Of a stretch of 64,000 nucleotides of DNA, positions 21,201 through 34,299 are shown one piece after another. Origin of the DNA: Carnegiea gigantea (taxonomy: Eukaryota > Streptophyta > Magnoliopsida > Caryophyllales > Cactaceae); NCBI GenBank assembly GCA_029747015.1, contig JAKOGI010002735.1, positions 1 to 64,000 of the forward strand, given 5' to 3'. The notes under the pieces were generated by a model. That model was not told the origin of the DNA. It ran no database searches and saw nothing but the letters and a program-made list of their open reading frames with translations. Every line of letters starts with the position of its first letter. The first letter of the stretch is position 1. Made by a program: the position numbers and the translations under genes.

Positions 21201-24200
21201 TATGAGGGAGCCCCAATGCTTTGCCAATAAGCCTAGAAGAGTTGCCATCGAAGCACTTGGTGCTTATTTATGATAAAGATTTAATTATGTGCATTGAGAT
21301 TAAAATTCGTCAATTCAAGAGAGTTTAGTACCAAATTATTGAATATAATCTATATGCAAAGGCTAGAAATCCACCAGGAATAGATTCATTATATATGTAC
21401 TCTTTATAACATCAATGGCTCTTTTTTCTAAGCATGATAGATAACTAAGAGTAGAGGCAGTAATATTGATTATTTAATTTACAATTATTGTAGACGAAAA
21501 TGAGTATTTCCTTTCCTATTTCCTGTCTTTCAAACATGGCCAGGACAACAAAATCAAGGAAGACTATTGTAACGCCATTATGTTTTCTTATTTATATTCA
21601 CATCTTAAATTTGGACACTAAGCAATTAACAAAGCAATTACCTATGAGTGTATCATTTAATCGTATTCAGGTATGGAAATAGTATCATCTACTTACCAAC
21701 TTTATGTTTGGTTTGAATAATTTTTTTTTTACTCTGGATCATATTCTATATTGAATGGCCAATCCACAATTTCTGAGTTTTATGAACCTCTCCAACCCCT
21801 TCAATTCACATGGGCTTATAGTTTTAGGCATCATTTCTAAATTGCATCAAACCTATTCCTAAATTGAACTAAACAAACAAGTAGAGTCAAGAAGAAGAAA
21901 CCATTCGCATAGCTCCTTAAATCATTATCCATTCCATTTCATTCCAATGACAGTTATACATAACTAGAGTGCAATTAAACACTTTCTCATAATATGTTCA
22001 AGTCTTATGTCTTGCTACTGACGTTCATTCTTCTTTATGTAGCACTCTAATCTTTCATGTGACTATTAGAGCGAACTTGGTAAGTTTCTAATACAATCGG
22101 ATTTGGTGTTGTCAATATTTCAAAGCCCTCTTTTTGCTGCTGTGAAACTTCCAAAAATAGCTCTTGAAGCAAATGTCAATTTAACATTGAAAATTTTCAT
22201 TGTACCATTGTAATAGATATCATATCCTTTGGAACTCATAAGGCATGTTCCATCATATTACATCTATGATACTGAAGTCTATTCCAAAGACTTTTACTGA
22301 ATTTGAAATACATAGCTCCTATAAATAAATCTGGACAAGATCTTTCCCTAGTTATTGTTTTTCTTTCCTGAGCAAGTATCATTAAATAACATCAATGACA
22401 ATCTCAAAAAATTCATCTATATCAATAAAATTAATTGCATAATATAATTTAAGACATTTCGAAGGTGCTTCTTGCAAGTACGGCATAGACACTTAACCAA
22501 TATGTAAGATTAATAAAAACATGTCAATAAATTATGATCAATTAGGCTAATAATATCTGAAAAGATATTGAGTGAAATCAATCACTTGATTTTATAAAGA
22601 CTTTTTTTCCAAATGAGACTTACCATGCATTGGGAAAGAACTTTTTAGTCATATCAAAATCCATATTTAAGTCAAGCATATTAAGCATAAAGATCAAGAT
22701 AATATCACAGCATATTACACACGTGTAAAGCATACATAAAGATCATGACACCAATCAAACATTCCAAGGTCAGCTAGATGGACCTCGATAGAATTAGACC
22801 GAAGCTCATAAAACTTATAATCATGGTACTCTAAACACACTTATGCAATAACATAACAAGGCTTTCTCAGCATGTTTAATAATATACAAAAACATGTTGT
22901 CATTCAAACATGTATCTCAAAGTCAGATCGACTAACTTTGACATAAATAACATCAAACCATGTTAGGCTGCATATCAAAATTAGATCAAATACTTTAAGT
23001 CATACATGCAATACACCATATATATGCAAGAAGTATGCTCTAGTCACAAGATAGCCAACCAAAGTTAGATTAACAAACTTTGACAAAACGTACTCAACGA
23101 ACACTCAAAGTCTTACTTGTAGAATTTGAGTTAGACAAAAACTGCACTTACAAAAGTGGGTCTGACATGATAAGATATATGTAAAACGTTGTCCAATACA
23201 TTGAGCCAAGTAAAAACTTGTATATAAACAACATATCAAATGTCCATATATATTAAAGACATCTTGAGCATAATAATTCATTCAAGTACATATGTAATAA
23301 CCCTTTTATTTTTCATTAAAATATACTAAATATAATCAACTCAACAGTCTCTGCCTTTTGATGAAAGTCAAAACTACGTACCATATGCTTACAATAACGT
23401 TTCTCCTCCTTCTGGATTTCCTTCAAAATCCCATTAGGGTAAGAGAAATTGAAAGCATAAGCATATGAAGTTATGTATAAACTAGTTCAAAGATGACAAA
23501 TAAATCAATCAATATCAAATATTAAGATTTAAGAAACACGATAATTACATATGAAATATCAATATCAACAATCAAAGAGCAGCATCGGCTCACATAGAAG
23601 TACAAGATGATAAGATCATATAATAAGATTTGGCAAATATAACCAATTAAAAGCAAATTATCACTCATAATACCAAAGAATACATAAATAGAAAGTTAAA
23701 GCATGCTTTCAAGTAAGCACAGGAGACTTCTTGCTTAACCAACAGATGGTCAATGTTTAGTCAAGGGTTAATACTTTTTGGGATAAATATTCAATTAATT
23801 TTTCTTAGCTCAAATTTTAAAGGGTTTGGAATTATATCAATTTATGCTTCCAAACGTCACTTCCAAAATAGGCTTAAAAATATCACTTTGATGCATATTT
23901 AGGTTTTGATCTCCTGTAGTTACCTAGCACATAAGTACTAAGCAAGGACCTCCTTATTAATTCATGTCGAAAATAATTTATTTTAATGTCATATGGATAG
24001 AACAAGCATTAAGAATTCATGACATATAAAGAAATAGTGAATTACATATGCATATCCATATGAATGTGAAGAATGTATTACATAATAACATATATGACAG
24101 ATCATTATACATTAATTACCTCCCTGTAAAGAATGTAATTTATGCACGATGTAATGCATCAAATAGGATCATAAAACAAATATCTCATGCCCATGTAAAA

Positions 24201-25789
24201 AATCAATAATGCAACAACAATCTCAAATTGCATCATTAACATAATCAAATCCAAAATATCACACCAAAGCATGCATGGAACATGTGATAAGTTCAAGGCA
24301 TGAAATAAGAGAGATATAACAAGTAATGTATCAAAATAAGCATTGGCTATGTTAGCACATGTATGTATACTTTTAGAGATGAATCCAGCTTTTACACATT
24401 TTGACAAATTTAAATAACCAAAGTCTAAGATGTTATTTATGCATTACAAAGGTATTTGTAAAGGATATCTAACATGAATGCGTATTGAAGATATAATATG
24501 CCGTCAAAATATAAGTAGAAGAGATTGCATGCTAAAGGTGAATCAATCATGCATATGACCCTGACAACAAGTAAATATTAGGACATTAGAAGTATCATCT
24601 CACTCTTTTTCAGAGATAGTCTCAGTTCATTTTCTCACCTATTTTCAATATCTAAATTTTGCCTTTTTGAATTCTCAAACTCAATGCCTATCATGGATGG
24701 ACTTGCAACTTCTACTTTTTCTATGATTCACATATTATAATTTAGGACATATGCTATCAAACTTGCTCAAAGTTTTGATTTTGTTTCAAAGTCCTTGAAG
24801 TAGTGGCATTTCAAGCATTAAAAAATGGCTTTGAAATTAGATTTTTGCTCACAGTCATTGAGATATGTTTTAATCACTTGATTTTAAATCTGAAACCACT
24901 AAAAAACTGTTCATACTAAAGGATGGTTTATCCCTCAATTTGTGCAACAAGATTAAATGTCAAATAGTGACAAAGGTAAGCTAGCAGCGTTCAAACACAA
25001 AGACATATGAATATCCATAACACCTTATCAATTATTCGTATATGCCCTTTTTTGCCTTTTAGGAGGAATATGCAACTTTATATTTGGTGTTGCTTTAGGC
25101 TCCTCTGAAAGTCTTTGAAATCAAGGTTCAGGCCCTTGAAACTGGATCACTTTAAATTTTGTGGTGACTTTGGAGTCTGGCTTTGAAATACAATCAATAT
25201 GCCTATTTCCGCTTTGTTTGCCATGAGCAATTCAAATGTTCTTAATCATCAAATTATTTTATTGCCTTTTATCTATTTGCTTAGATGCCAAGTGTACTTG
25301 CGAAGTTAAACTCACACAACCTTTCTCGAAGCATGTTTGACATCAGATTTGGGTCCTGGATTAGTAATAACCATGGTGTTGGTTGGTCACTTCTTTTAAG
25401 GAAAAAAATTTCTTTTTGGTCCACTCAGGTTTGATGTAATTATTTACTGACTCATGTTTTTTTGAAAAATATTTTTGGGACTTCATAGTTTTGGGTAAAT
25501 GCTTTGTGGAGTATAACTTTGGGCTAAATGATTTCTAGGTGACAAATATTTCTTTTACAGAACTTTATGAAATTTTTGTTTGTGACCAAAATGGGGTTCA
25601 AAGTATAAATACTCAAATTTTTGGGCTTTTTTAGAAAATTAAGCTTATATTAATATTTGAACTTCTTATAATGACTTTACTGGTACTAATTATCACAATC
25701 TAGTACTTATATTTATATGATTAGAGGCCTACCATGCTTAGAAAAAATAATTAAAGCTTAATTAGAGAGTTTTGATCATTACCTGAACT
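18265..25789. other. AT-rich stretch with no recognised feature
   Basis: Over 7.5 kb I found no coding region, LTR pair, primer site or repeat array that I can support. Open frames are all short and of random composition, including 18475-18672 (-), 20912-21205 (+) and 24159-24407 (-). 21720-21730 is a T run, and 22700-23300 uses recurrent words such as CTAACTTTGACA. It may be very old repeat DNA, a long intron or true intergenic sequence. Confidence 0.5.
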
Positions 25790-26185
25790 TAGTCAGCGTT
25801 GGACCCTAACGTTCCTCTAGCCTCCAATCTACAGATATTGCTAATCTCAACCGCACCTTCCTTAGATCAGGCACAGCACAAATGCATTTCGTTTTCTATC
25901 TCAGACTGTAGTCACTAAGAAAGTTTTCATATTTTTAAGGATAGTGAGACTTTAATCAAGAAATCATAATATTCAAGACATAAGGTTTTATTGAATAACG
26001 TTCCCTATAGGGAAACTTCTTATATTAAAAGCTTGAGAGTGGAATTGTAGTAGAAAGATTTGAAGAGGGACTTAAAAGCTAAGATCATCAAAAATGGTTG
26101 TTTATAGAGAAATGGAGATACACGAATTCTCTTTTACTCAAGTATGCTCGAATGATTGTGTACCTTATCAACACTCAACTTCTCC

Positions 26186-26192
26186 TTTTATA
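26186..26192 (-). promoter_or_regulatory. Candidate pararetroviral TATA box
   Basis: On the minus strand TATAAAAGGAG follows the end of the viral coding region by about 200 bases, where caulimovirids place the promoter of the pregenomic RNA. A leader-like stretch without long ORFs runs to about 25790, where CTAAGTTCAGGTAATGATC looks like a 5' splice site. I did not find an initiator-Met primer site, so the assignment is tentative; a cellular promoter is an alternative. Confidence 0.35.
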
Positions 26193-27549
26193 AACGATAT
26201 GGGTTGCTTAGGCTACCCTAATGACTACAGTACATACAGTAATATTTTTGCGCAACTATAATTGCTCTCACATGGCTATAGTCGATTGTATTATTTTGCT
26301 GACTTGACACTTGATAAAATAATACAATAATGGTGCAATAACTCTTTAGAGCACTTAATATTACAAGACTAGTTATCCATAGCGAGATTCTGCATGCCTT
26401 CATCTCTAATAATGTCTTCGCGTCCATCATTATCTAGATAATCATTAAAATCATCATCAAGTTGAAAATGCTCTAGATTCCATTTTTTAAATAATTCATG
26501 AAGATATTTCTTCCTTTTTTTGATAAGAATTTTTGATCTCTAACATCAAAGAAATAAGCAAAGACATCTTCTAAAGTAGCTCCTTCTAATATCATATATT
26601 TGCTGAAATTATTATGATAAGTAAAAGTTGTGTTCCCACAACACATTATTATTTTTCATTGTTCAATCCATGCCCACATTTAAGGATAAACATTGTAAAA
26701 ACTAATGGCTTTTGCTAAAGTAGAAACACTAACTACATCTTATCCTTCTAAAAACCGTTGTTCTCGTAGATAATTAGGATCAGCTAAATTAGCTAATTGA
26801 AGAATATAATGGGCTGGTTTGGCCTATCCATTTTCATACTCAATTACCACCTAATGTACCTCAGCATATAGACTTCTACTATATAGAAGTTATGTTGCAC
26901 CATCAGAAGATGTCAAAATGCAGTGGATCCTTTTAAACATAGACTATTGAAACTTAGTTAGTCTTGAGAAAATGGATACTTTCGATCTCAGATTTCCATG
27001 AGGTAAGCTACCATTTCATATCCCAGGCTTTCATGATGGGGTGATCTGGAGAAATTGAATCTATTGGGAATCTAATGCCACCAATTCCTGAGCAGTTATT
27101 GAACCATTTTTCTTAAAAATAAGAACTTATTTTTTTTTTTAAATATTATAAGAACACCTTAGGTAATGCATTTATCACTCTAAAAGACTGAATCTTTATA
27201 TTATTAGATAGGCAAAAGATAGCACAGAAGTGTGATTTACTTATGTGGAATTCCAGAATGTCCATAAGGACTTTGCTAGAAAGAGAAACTCGTTCTAGTA
27301 GTAATTGCATTTCATTTTGGATTTCCTCCTTTTCCTGTATGAGTTCTACTCTGATGATCGCTATTGGCAAATTTACGAGTTAAACTACTACCAAAGAATT
27401 CTTGGATCTCTATGCATCTTCAATAGAGAAAAAGAACTGGTTAAGTTATAATTGTCAATGCAGGACTTGTCCTTGTGCTTACATATTTGATAAAAGCTTT
27501 TTTTAGCAAACTAAGTATTCCTTTGTAATTAGTTTGAAATAAGAAAAGA

Positions 27550-27770
27550 TTTTGGGCTAAAAACGTTATGAACTTTTTAATTTCCCTTATTACTACAAGA
27601 ATTTCTTTTTTTATCTTGGGATAGTCGTATTCTACTTTATTAGAACTTCCACTATAATATTTGGAGAGTTTTTCTTCTTCTTTGATTTTGAGTACTACAC
27701 TTCAGTGCTCATTGTTAGCACCTATCTCAAGAATTAAATCATCTCATTCATTAGCTAAATTAAGGGTAGG
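27550..27770 (-). pseudogene. Pararetroviral RNase H fragment
   Basis: After the RT, the minus strand reads DLILEIGANNEH, then SVVLKIKEEEKLSKYYSGS, then YPKIKKEILVVIREIKKF. This follows the first two RNase H blocks of caulimovirids: beta strand with catalytic acid, then the E-containing helix. The first catalytic Asp appears to be Gly here, and a stop interrupts the strand. Clearly dead. Confidence 0.6.
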
Positions 27771-27999
27771 AAGAGTTTTACACATCTTTTTGAAGTTTTG
27801 AATAATCTTTGAATCACTGTGCGTCCATGTCCAACTTATTTCTTTCTTGAGTTTCTGCTAAAATGGTTTTCTCAATTTAGCTAAATCCTTAATGAAATCT
27901 GAAGAATAGGTAAGAAATGCAAGAAAGCTTTCCAATTAATGTCTATCTTCAATATTTTCAGGGAAATTATCTATTTTTTATAGAATATGCACTTTTAGT

Positions 28000-28900
28000 A
28001 TACTTTGTCTAGCTTTTGTTTCTAGACCAAAGGATTTGATTTCTTATCTAGTATAAATGTATTTGTTTTTACCAAGGGTAATGTCATGATCCCTTTGCAA
28101 CTCCTTTGGAAATATTATTCGAATGGTATTTTTCTTCCCGGATTTCAAGTACTTTGTACATTACCCAATAAATTATTAGGCATTCTATTAATAGTCTCAT
28201 CTTTGGGTGATGGTAAGAACATTATCTTTGTGTTGTTCTGTGGTTTTGAAAAAGAGAATAATATTATCTGTGTAAACTAGACAACAGTGATTAAGATCCT
28301 TGGAGATGTTATGCATTCTTCTTTGAAATATTTGGGGCACTTTTTTAAGACCAAATGACATTACTATCCACTCACAATGTCTTTAAGGGGCACTTAAAAG
28401 TAGTCAAAGAAATGTTTTCTTCATCCATTTTTATTTGCCGATATCCATTTTCGCAATCCATTTCAAAAACTAGCGGCTCCTTGAGTTCTATTGAAAAGAA
28501 CTATTTTGTTATGAATATGAAAACCATCAAAGATAGTATTATCATTAAGTTTTTTATATTGATTACTATTCTAACTTTTCCTTTTTTTCTTCAGCATGAT
28601 TTCTTATCATAAAAACGGGACTAATATGATGATTCTTACTATTCTTGATTAACCCTTTGATTTACTTATCAAATTCTTAGATATCCTGGTGTGAATATAT
28701 CACTTGTTTAAATTAGATAATATTATTTGGAGTTAGCAAAGTGATTTTTACAAATGTCTTATCTTTATTCCTAAATTTAAGATGATCATCAGAGTGGAGC
28801 TCTTTGCATAATTGCTCTTGTTGTGCAGCAACTTGCTTATTCTGGGATCACTCAAGTAGTGAGATCGTTAGTGCTATCTCATGTTATGCAGGCATTGCCT
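28000..28900 (-). pseudogene. Pararetroviral reverse transcriptase, inactivated
   Basis: The segment around 28365-28305 reads WIVMSFGLKKVPQIFQRRM, the conserved block before the RT catalytic loop. The catalytic box itself reads VYTDN at 28277-28263, where the second Asp of the usual Y-x-D-D is replaced by Asn, so polymerase activity is lost. Downstream, FKTTEQHKDNVL continues the palm. Upstream parts of the palm are recognisable only in pieces because of frameshifts. The order protease, RT, RNase H without integrase separates this from the gypsy pol genes in the window. Confidence 0.75.
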
Positions 28901-29168
28901 TCTCACTATGCTGACTGTACATAAACTCAATCTTCTGATGAGTGTAATCTTATTTAATTTATGAATAGGAGCTAAGTGACCATTTATTGTAAATATTATT
29001 TGGTTTATGGTTTATGTGCATGGAGAACGTAGCCTCTGAAAATGGTTTCCAATAATCATATCATTAGAGGGTTGTAAGTGGCCTATAGGACTGATATAAT
29101 GCATTGGACTCCTATTTTTATGGGTAATCCTTCTATAGCTTTTTTATAGTCCATTATGCTATTATAAT

Positions 29169-29447
29169 CTATCCTTTTATAGGATTCTTAGCTTTTTTCC
29201 ACATAAATTCTGGAAATAAAGATCTTCTTCCAAAACAGATAGAACAACCACTATCAATGTGGGCATACAATTCATATCTATTATATCCCTCTAAGCATAT
29301 ATTTATTGGGATATAGATACTATTAGGGTTTGTATGGGTGATATCATAGCATATTTTCATAGTCATATTTTTGACTAATTTATCCTCGTAGCTTAGTTCA
29401 ATAATAGTTCTTATTTTATACCTAATGACTTTTCTATCTAAACTCAT
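29169..29447 (-). pseudogene. Pararetroviral aspartic protease fragment
   Basis: An uninterrupted piece of about 92 codons contains the catalytic motif in the context YAHIDSGCSICFGRRSLFPE, with D-S-G at about residues 65-67. Retropepsin-like proteases carry D-T/S-G, and in caulimovirids the enzyme lies at the start of the RT-RNase H polyprotein and processes it. The reverse transcriptase follows downstream on the same strand, as expected. No flap or second conserved motif can be named with confidence. Confidence 0.65.
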
Positions 29448-30479
29448 ACTTTAATCTACACTATATTTTGTGGGTTCAAAACTCATTCTACTCACTTCAC
29501 CGGTCATACTTATTTTATCATCTTCTTGAAGCCCTTCTTTAACAGTTGAAGATCCTTCTCCCCATTCTGATCTTGCACTCATGTCTCTTAATAATTGGGG
29601 TTGAATGCTAATTTTACCATTCTCCTCAATTTTTATTTCATTTTTCTTGTTGATTTTTGTGGAATTTGTAAAGCTAAATATCCAAGCCCTATTGATTTTT
29701 ATTTCTCATGTATTGGATTTTATCCTTTGAATTTTTTTGCATTGGAATAGGCCATCAAAATTTTCTACCTCTATCATTGTTATCTTAGTCTTTGGATCTA
29801 TATTATTACCTAGTTTGTAGATTATTTTTCAAAATATCCTTAATAGTAACCTCCTTTTTTGATATCCATTCAAACTGTGTTTTCTTAGGGGATAACAAAT
29901 TATTAGTAAATTCATCTTTTAGACTCACATAATATCCAGGCCAACAATTAAATCCTATTGATCCACTATAAAAATTAGTCTGAATCCCTATAATAATTTG
30001 ATTATTGAACTTGTTATGTCTGATATGACGTAGCAAAGCATAAAGATCAAAATCTTTGCTGTAATACTATTATAGAATAATTTGCACTTGGACACTTCTA
30101 ACATGGATATACCTATACTTTCTATCTTTGTTATGTTTGATAATATTTTCCTAATGAATGAGATTAACTTCTGCCACATCATACTAACAACTTTTTATTT
30201 GTATATCTCCTTCCACCATTTCACGTATGTACTTACTCTTTGATTGAAAGATGGATTTTTTAGAGATCATATCGTTCTAAATTATGGGAAGAATCCAATC
30301 TCCTATGGCTTCTTCATTCTCATTGTCTACAATAAATTCTTTTCCTTGAAGATCACCAAGACTAGTTCAACTACTTTCTGTCATGTGACTAGTTTCTGCA
30401 TAATCACGTTCCTCATGTTTACCCCCCTATACAATCTTAACAATTCCTTTGTTATTTTTCAGGGCTAGATCTAGTGCTT

Positions 30480-30990
30480 CTTCCTCACAAAGTTCAAAAT
30501 TATTTAGGGTACCGAAGGTTTCTATAAGCTTGTTGCTCATCCTATTCTCACATTCATTTGCATAATGACAAACTTCTCCACATGCCCAACATATACAATT
30601 ATTTTTTCTAGTAGGACAATAAACGACATTTCTTAAAAATCTTTGCCTTTCAGGTCTTGGTATATTATAATATTTTCTTTCATATTTCTCTTGCTGTTGC
30701 TTGTTAAAGCTCTGATCAATTTAGTTTCGATTTTCTTACATAATTTTTGAACATAGCAGCTGATGTTTTTATCGTTCTTAATTTTTTAAGTCATACCAAT
30801 CAACTACAGTGCTAGAAAAACTATGCTTGATATAACGTATGAAATTTCCTGCAGTCCATGTGGTATTCAAACTCAAGATGTTATTCATGCCCCTTTTCAA
30901 ATGTTCAAAAATTTCTTCTCTATTATGTACTCCATCAATATTTAAGATGTAACTTATTTAGCTAATTGGAGTAAGGCTAATTTATTCAAA
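30480..30990 (-). pseudogene. Coat-protein C-terminal region of the pararetrovirus, with CCHC zinc knuckle
   Basis: CWACGEVCHYANEC at 30591-30550 is a perfect C-X2-C-X4-H-X4-C knuckle, the RNA-binding motif at the end of caulimovirid coat proteins. Upstream of it (about 30950-30780) lies a Trp/Tyr-containing stretch (REEIFEHLKRGMNNILSL; STVVDWYDLKN) that fits the end of the capsid domain. Acidic residues follow the knuckle. Stops and frameshifts flank the readable pieces. The remainder of the coat gene is missing because element F abuts at 31013. Confidence 0.65.
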
Positions 30991-31012
30991 AGATGTGTTT
31001 TTCCTTGGGTGG

Positions 31013-32262
31013 TGTCTAAAAATTACTGCAAGTGTACAGCGTCAATGTAATTAGCAGCAGCAAGTAAGGGTCATATCCATAGAGAACTCGATTTCAATGA
31101 CCAAGACTAATCTTAATACTCAATCTAGTCAAATATTTACTCAGGTTGATGAAAACTGGAAACAGTTTGAAACTACTCCGAACTCACCCATGTAAATGTT
31201 GGAATGGAAAAATTACAAATTACAATCCACCTATTGCCTTCTTTCAAAGGATGTTAGATAACCGATAAATCCTAATTATATATTTTCATGAAACTAGAAT
31301 GAACACAATTACAAAATTTAGTGATCAGTAATCCTAATTAACACTGTAATTTGTTTTCACATTAAGGTATTCAATCGCTCAATGAGTCACACGTAGCTAA
31401 AGGATCCAACTTTCATTGATCTCCTAAATTCTTATTGAGAACAATGAAATAGTTCTCTTTCAAAACTTTCATCAAACACTTAGATACTAGGTGAGGATCC
31501 CAAGCATAAACATGGGCAACATCCACAAAAGCTTATAGTATGACTCAACAAGCATAGTAGGGGCTATTCCCAATCGAAGATTGGAATTTATCCTCTACAC
31601 ATTGAAGGTTGCAATTTCAAAGCCTAATTCACTAAACATAGATGAATATGAAAAACTAGAAAAGAAATCACCAAAGAGGGGAGAATTGAAGAACAAACTT
31701 GGATTCAATGCAATAATAAACCTCCAGTTAATCTTCAATCCTCACCAATTCAATGCACAAAGAGTCTTTAAAGTTCTCCAGACAAATCCTAAAAATCATC
31801 TCCAAAAATGTGCTTAATAAAAAAATAAATATGTTCGTGAAACCCAAAAAATTAATTAGTACACGAAAACTGGCAGGGCACACAGTTATGCATCGACGCT
31901 TGGTTGACATGCCCCTCTCTGTGTTTTTAATTTCTTTATTGCAGGGATCCTACAAGGTTGTGCTTTAGTGCATAGCCAACCGTGTAATCTCTTGAGCTCT
32001 TTAGTCTTGTTTTCTAGGCCTTTAGCATTTCACATGATCTCCTTTCCCTCTGAAACTGATCTCCAAGGCTTCCTTTCCATCAAAACTAGTAATTTCCTCA
32101 TCTTCTTTGCATAAACCCCTAGAAATAAGGAAAACCATTCAATAAGTACAAAATGGACCCAAAGAAGCAAATTTGCCCCTTTCTCGTCAGGATTTAGCAT
32201 AAGAATAAAGGGAAAAAGGGATCAAACATATGCTAAGATGAGATCAAAATAAGAGTTTATCA
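31013..32262 (-). repeat. 3' LTR of outer Athila-type element F
   Basis: On the minus strand it starts TGATAAACTC (32262), preceded by an Athila-like pre-LTR tract (GACAAGCAACAGATAAGGATGAGGGAG). It ends near 31013 in AATTTTTAGACA. Both ends follow the layout of the other Athila LTRs, but the body is only distantly similar to those of D and E. The partner 5' LTR lies beyond the right edge. Immediately to the left begins pararetrovirus coat sequence. Confidence 0.65.
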
Positions 32263-34299
32263 ACTCCCTCATCCTTATCTGTTGCTTGTCTGCAAGCAAG
32301 ATTATCAATCCAAAGATCAATGGGGAGAGTCTCCCCTCAAAATAGCAACCTCCTCAAGCGAGTAGTGACAACCAAACCAATGAGTGTGGCAGCTCTCAAC
32401 TCAGAAACTCAATCAAGGAAATATTTGTTCTTTTTTTCATAACCCATGTTCTAAAACAAGTAAATGCATAGCTAGGCCATGATTCAAGAATAGACAGCCC
32501 ATATTGAATTGCTTAGATATGCTATCCCCCCCCCCCCAAATTGCTAGTGAACTAGTTAGACCAGTAGGACCTCACCTTTGTGGGTAACAAAAAGAACACT
32601 TTTCTTATGTGTTTAGGGCAAAGTGATCACTTAAAGCCACTCTTAATGTATGCATACTGCCATAAGCTTGGTAAAGCTCTTAATTTTGCACCACTAAGGA
32701 TAAACACACCTGTGTCAATCATAAGGGCTTTTCAAGTATCGTAGCAAGGTTAAGGTTAATGGTAAAAAGGGAGAGATTTGGGAAAGAAGAGTTAGATAAC
32801 CAAATAGAGAGCAATCAACATCAGCTCCACACCATCACGAGATCATTACTACTATCACCATAAATGAAGAAAGAGGGTTGAAACAATTTATTGGGAATGC
32901 CCTATGCCAACATTTTGTTCACATGTTTTTTTTTCCCCTTTTTTCCTTTTCTTTTTCTTCTTTTTTCCTGTGCTAGGTGACAGTTTCAATTCCCAATTTT
33001 GAAAAGTAAATAATAATCATAGAAAACCACTGAGATGCAACAACAAGCATTGCTCTACTAATTTAGATTAGGGTAGGATTATCTATTTCAGGCCATGGAT
33101 TAAGTAAACATTGGTGAACCAAATGAGAGGGAAAAGCTCAAAAGGGTTGGCATACTCATCATAGTATCCCATGGTGGCATCTTAGCTCATGTGGTTTATA
33201 AATTAATCGAATGCCTCAATCATATCAATATTATGTACATGTCAAATGTGATTGTGAAGAGAGCTAAGGAAACTTCTAGAGATGTAAACATAAGAGAGTT
33301 GAACACTCATGAAATGAGGTGTTATACTATGCAGAATGAATAGTCTCATAGGCACAAAAGTCTCACAGGTTTTTCAATCACAATCTAGAGACTAGCTCAG
33401 GTGGCTAGCCAACTACCATGGCTCAACAATCCACATCATAGCAATTCTTATGTGAAAATACATAAACATATAACCAAGCAATCAAAAAGTTTTCACCATC
33501 CATTTCACAAGATTTAGCCCCAATTGAATCAGATTTGTCACGAATTACCAAAGCTATCAATTCAAGACATCACCCCTTGAATGTCATCATTAGAGGGGTT
33601 TTTATAATTAAATCCCATTCATTTTATCACTTTTCTTTTTTTTTTTTCTAAGAAAAAGAACAGAAACTGAACCACTAACTCATGGTATATGACAAAATAA
33701 AGAGATGGAGAAAATAGAAGAAAGCTTACCTTATGTGTTTAATGACTCCAGTTCCAAATCACCTCCCTTGGTGTGCCATCATCGGTATATATAATGCAAG
33801 GATGCAACACCTAACCTATATGAACTACCCTAGACGCATATGCATGTGAGACATAAAAATTAAACCATTCTAATGTAAACTACTATGATGGCGTAAATGC
33901 TATATGATCTAAATGCCATGAAGGGTTTACAAAGGATATGTATAAGGCTATACAAGTGGCCTCCATTACTAATTCTCATGACCAATATCATAATGGTCAA
34001 GTAAGAAGCCATGGCCAGTCAAGTACAAACCAAAATCACAACTAATGAACTGAAGGCTAGCTCACCCACCTACACTTAAGTCCTTTATTATCCCCAATGA
34101 AAAACAAAGCAAGCAATCAAAGAAAAGAGTGGAAAAACTTATAGTGCATCAATAGGGACTAGGAGTTCTTCGGGGCTACCAATTAGCTGGAGGGTGGGGC
34201 GGTTGCTACTGCTCATAAGCATAGTGAATTAGGTGTGACATGTTCCTTTGGTTTAAAGGATCTCCTAGTTCTCCAAACGACGCTGAACAAGTCGGTCTA
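32263..34299 (-). other. 3' non-coding region of element F
   Basis: Between the end of ORF3 and the 3' LTR of F. Contains a run of twelve C (32526-32537) and T-rich runs (near 32930 and 33630). No gene was recognised. The layout parallels those of D and E. Confidence 0.55.

Larger units (their letters stand above)
25790..31012 (-). mobile_element. Endogenous pararetrovirus (Caulimoviridae), decayed partial copy
   Basis: Reading leftward on the minus strand the order is coat-protein end with zinc knuckle (about 30990-30480), an unassigned coding stretch (about 30180-29800), aspartic protease (29447-29169), reverse transcriptase (about 28900-28000), RNase H (about 27770-27550), a further broken coding region to about 26410, then a TATA-containing promoter-like region. 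There is no integrase and there are no LTRs, as in caulimovirids. Stops and frameshifts interrupt every domain, and the RT active site is mutated, so it is not functional. If the unassigned stretch between coat and protease is the movement protein, the order would be like Cavemovirus/Solendovirus; this is inference. The upstream end is cut by the 3' LTR of element F. Confidence 0.75.

Noticed and set aside
23290..23320. TGTAATAACCCTTTT as a possible gypsy LTR start
   Set aside because: No matching LTR end, target duplication or second copy could be found.
31013..32262. Possibility that this LTR pairs with 39054-40275
   Set aside because: The bodies of the two LTRs do not align, whereas 39054-40275 aligns end to end with 61647-62848 and shares the GTAAG duplication with it.
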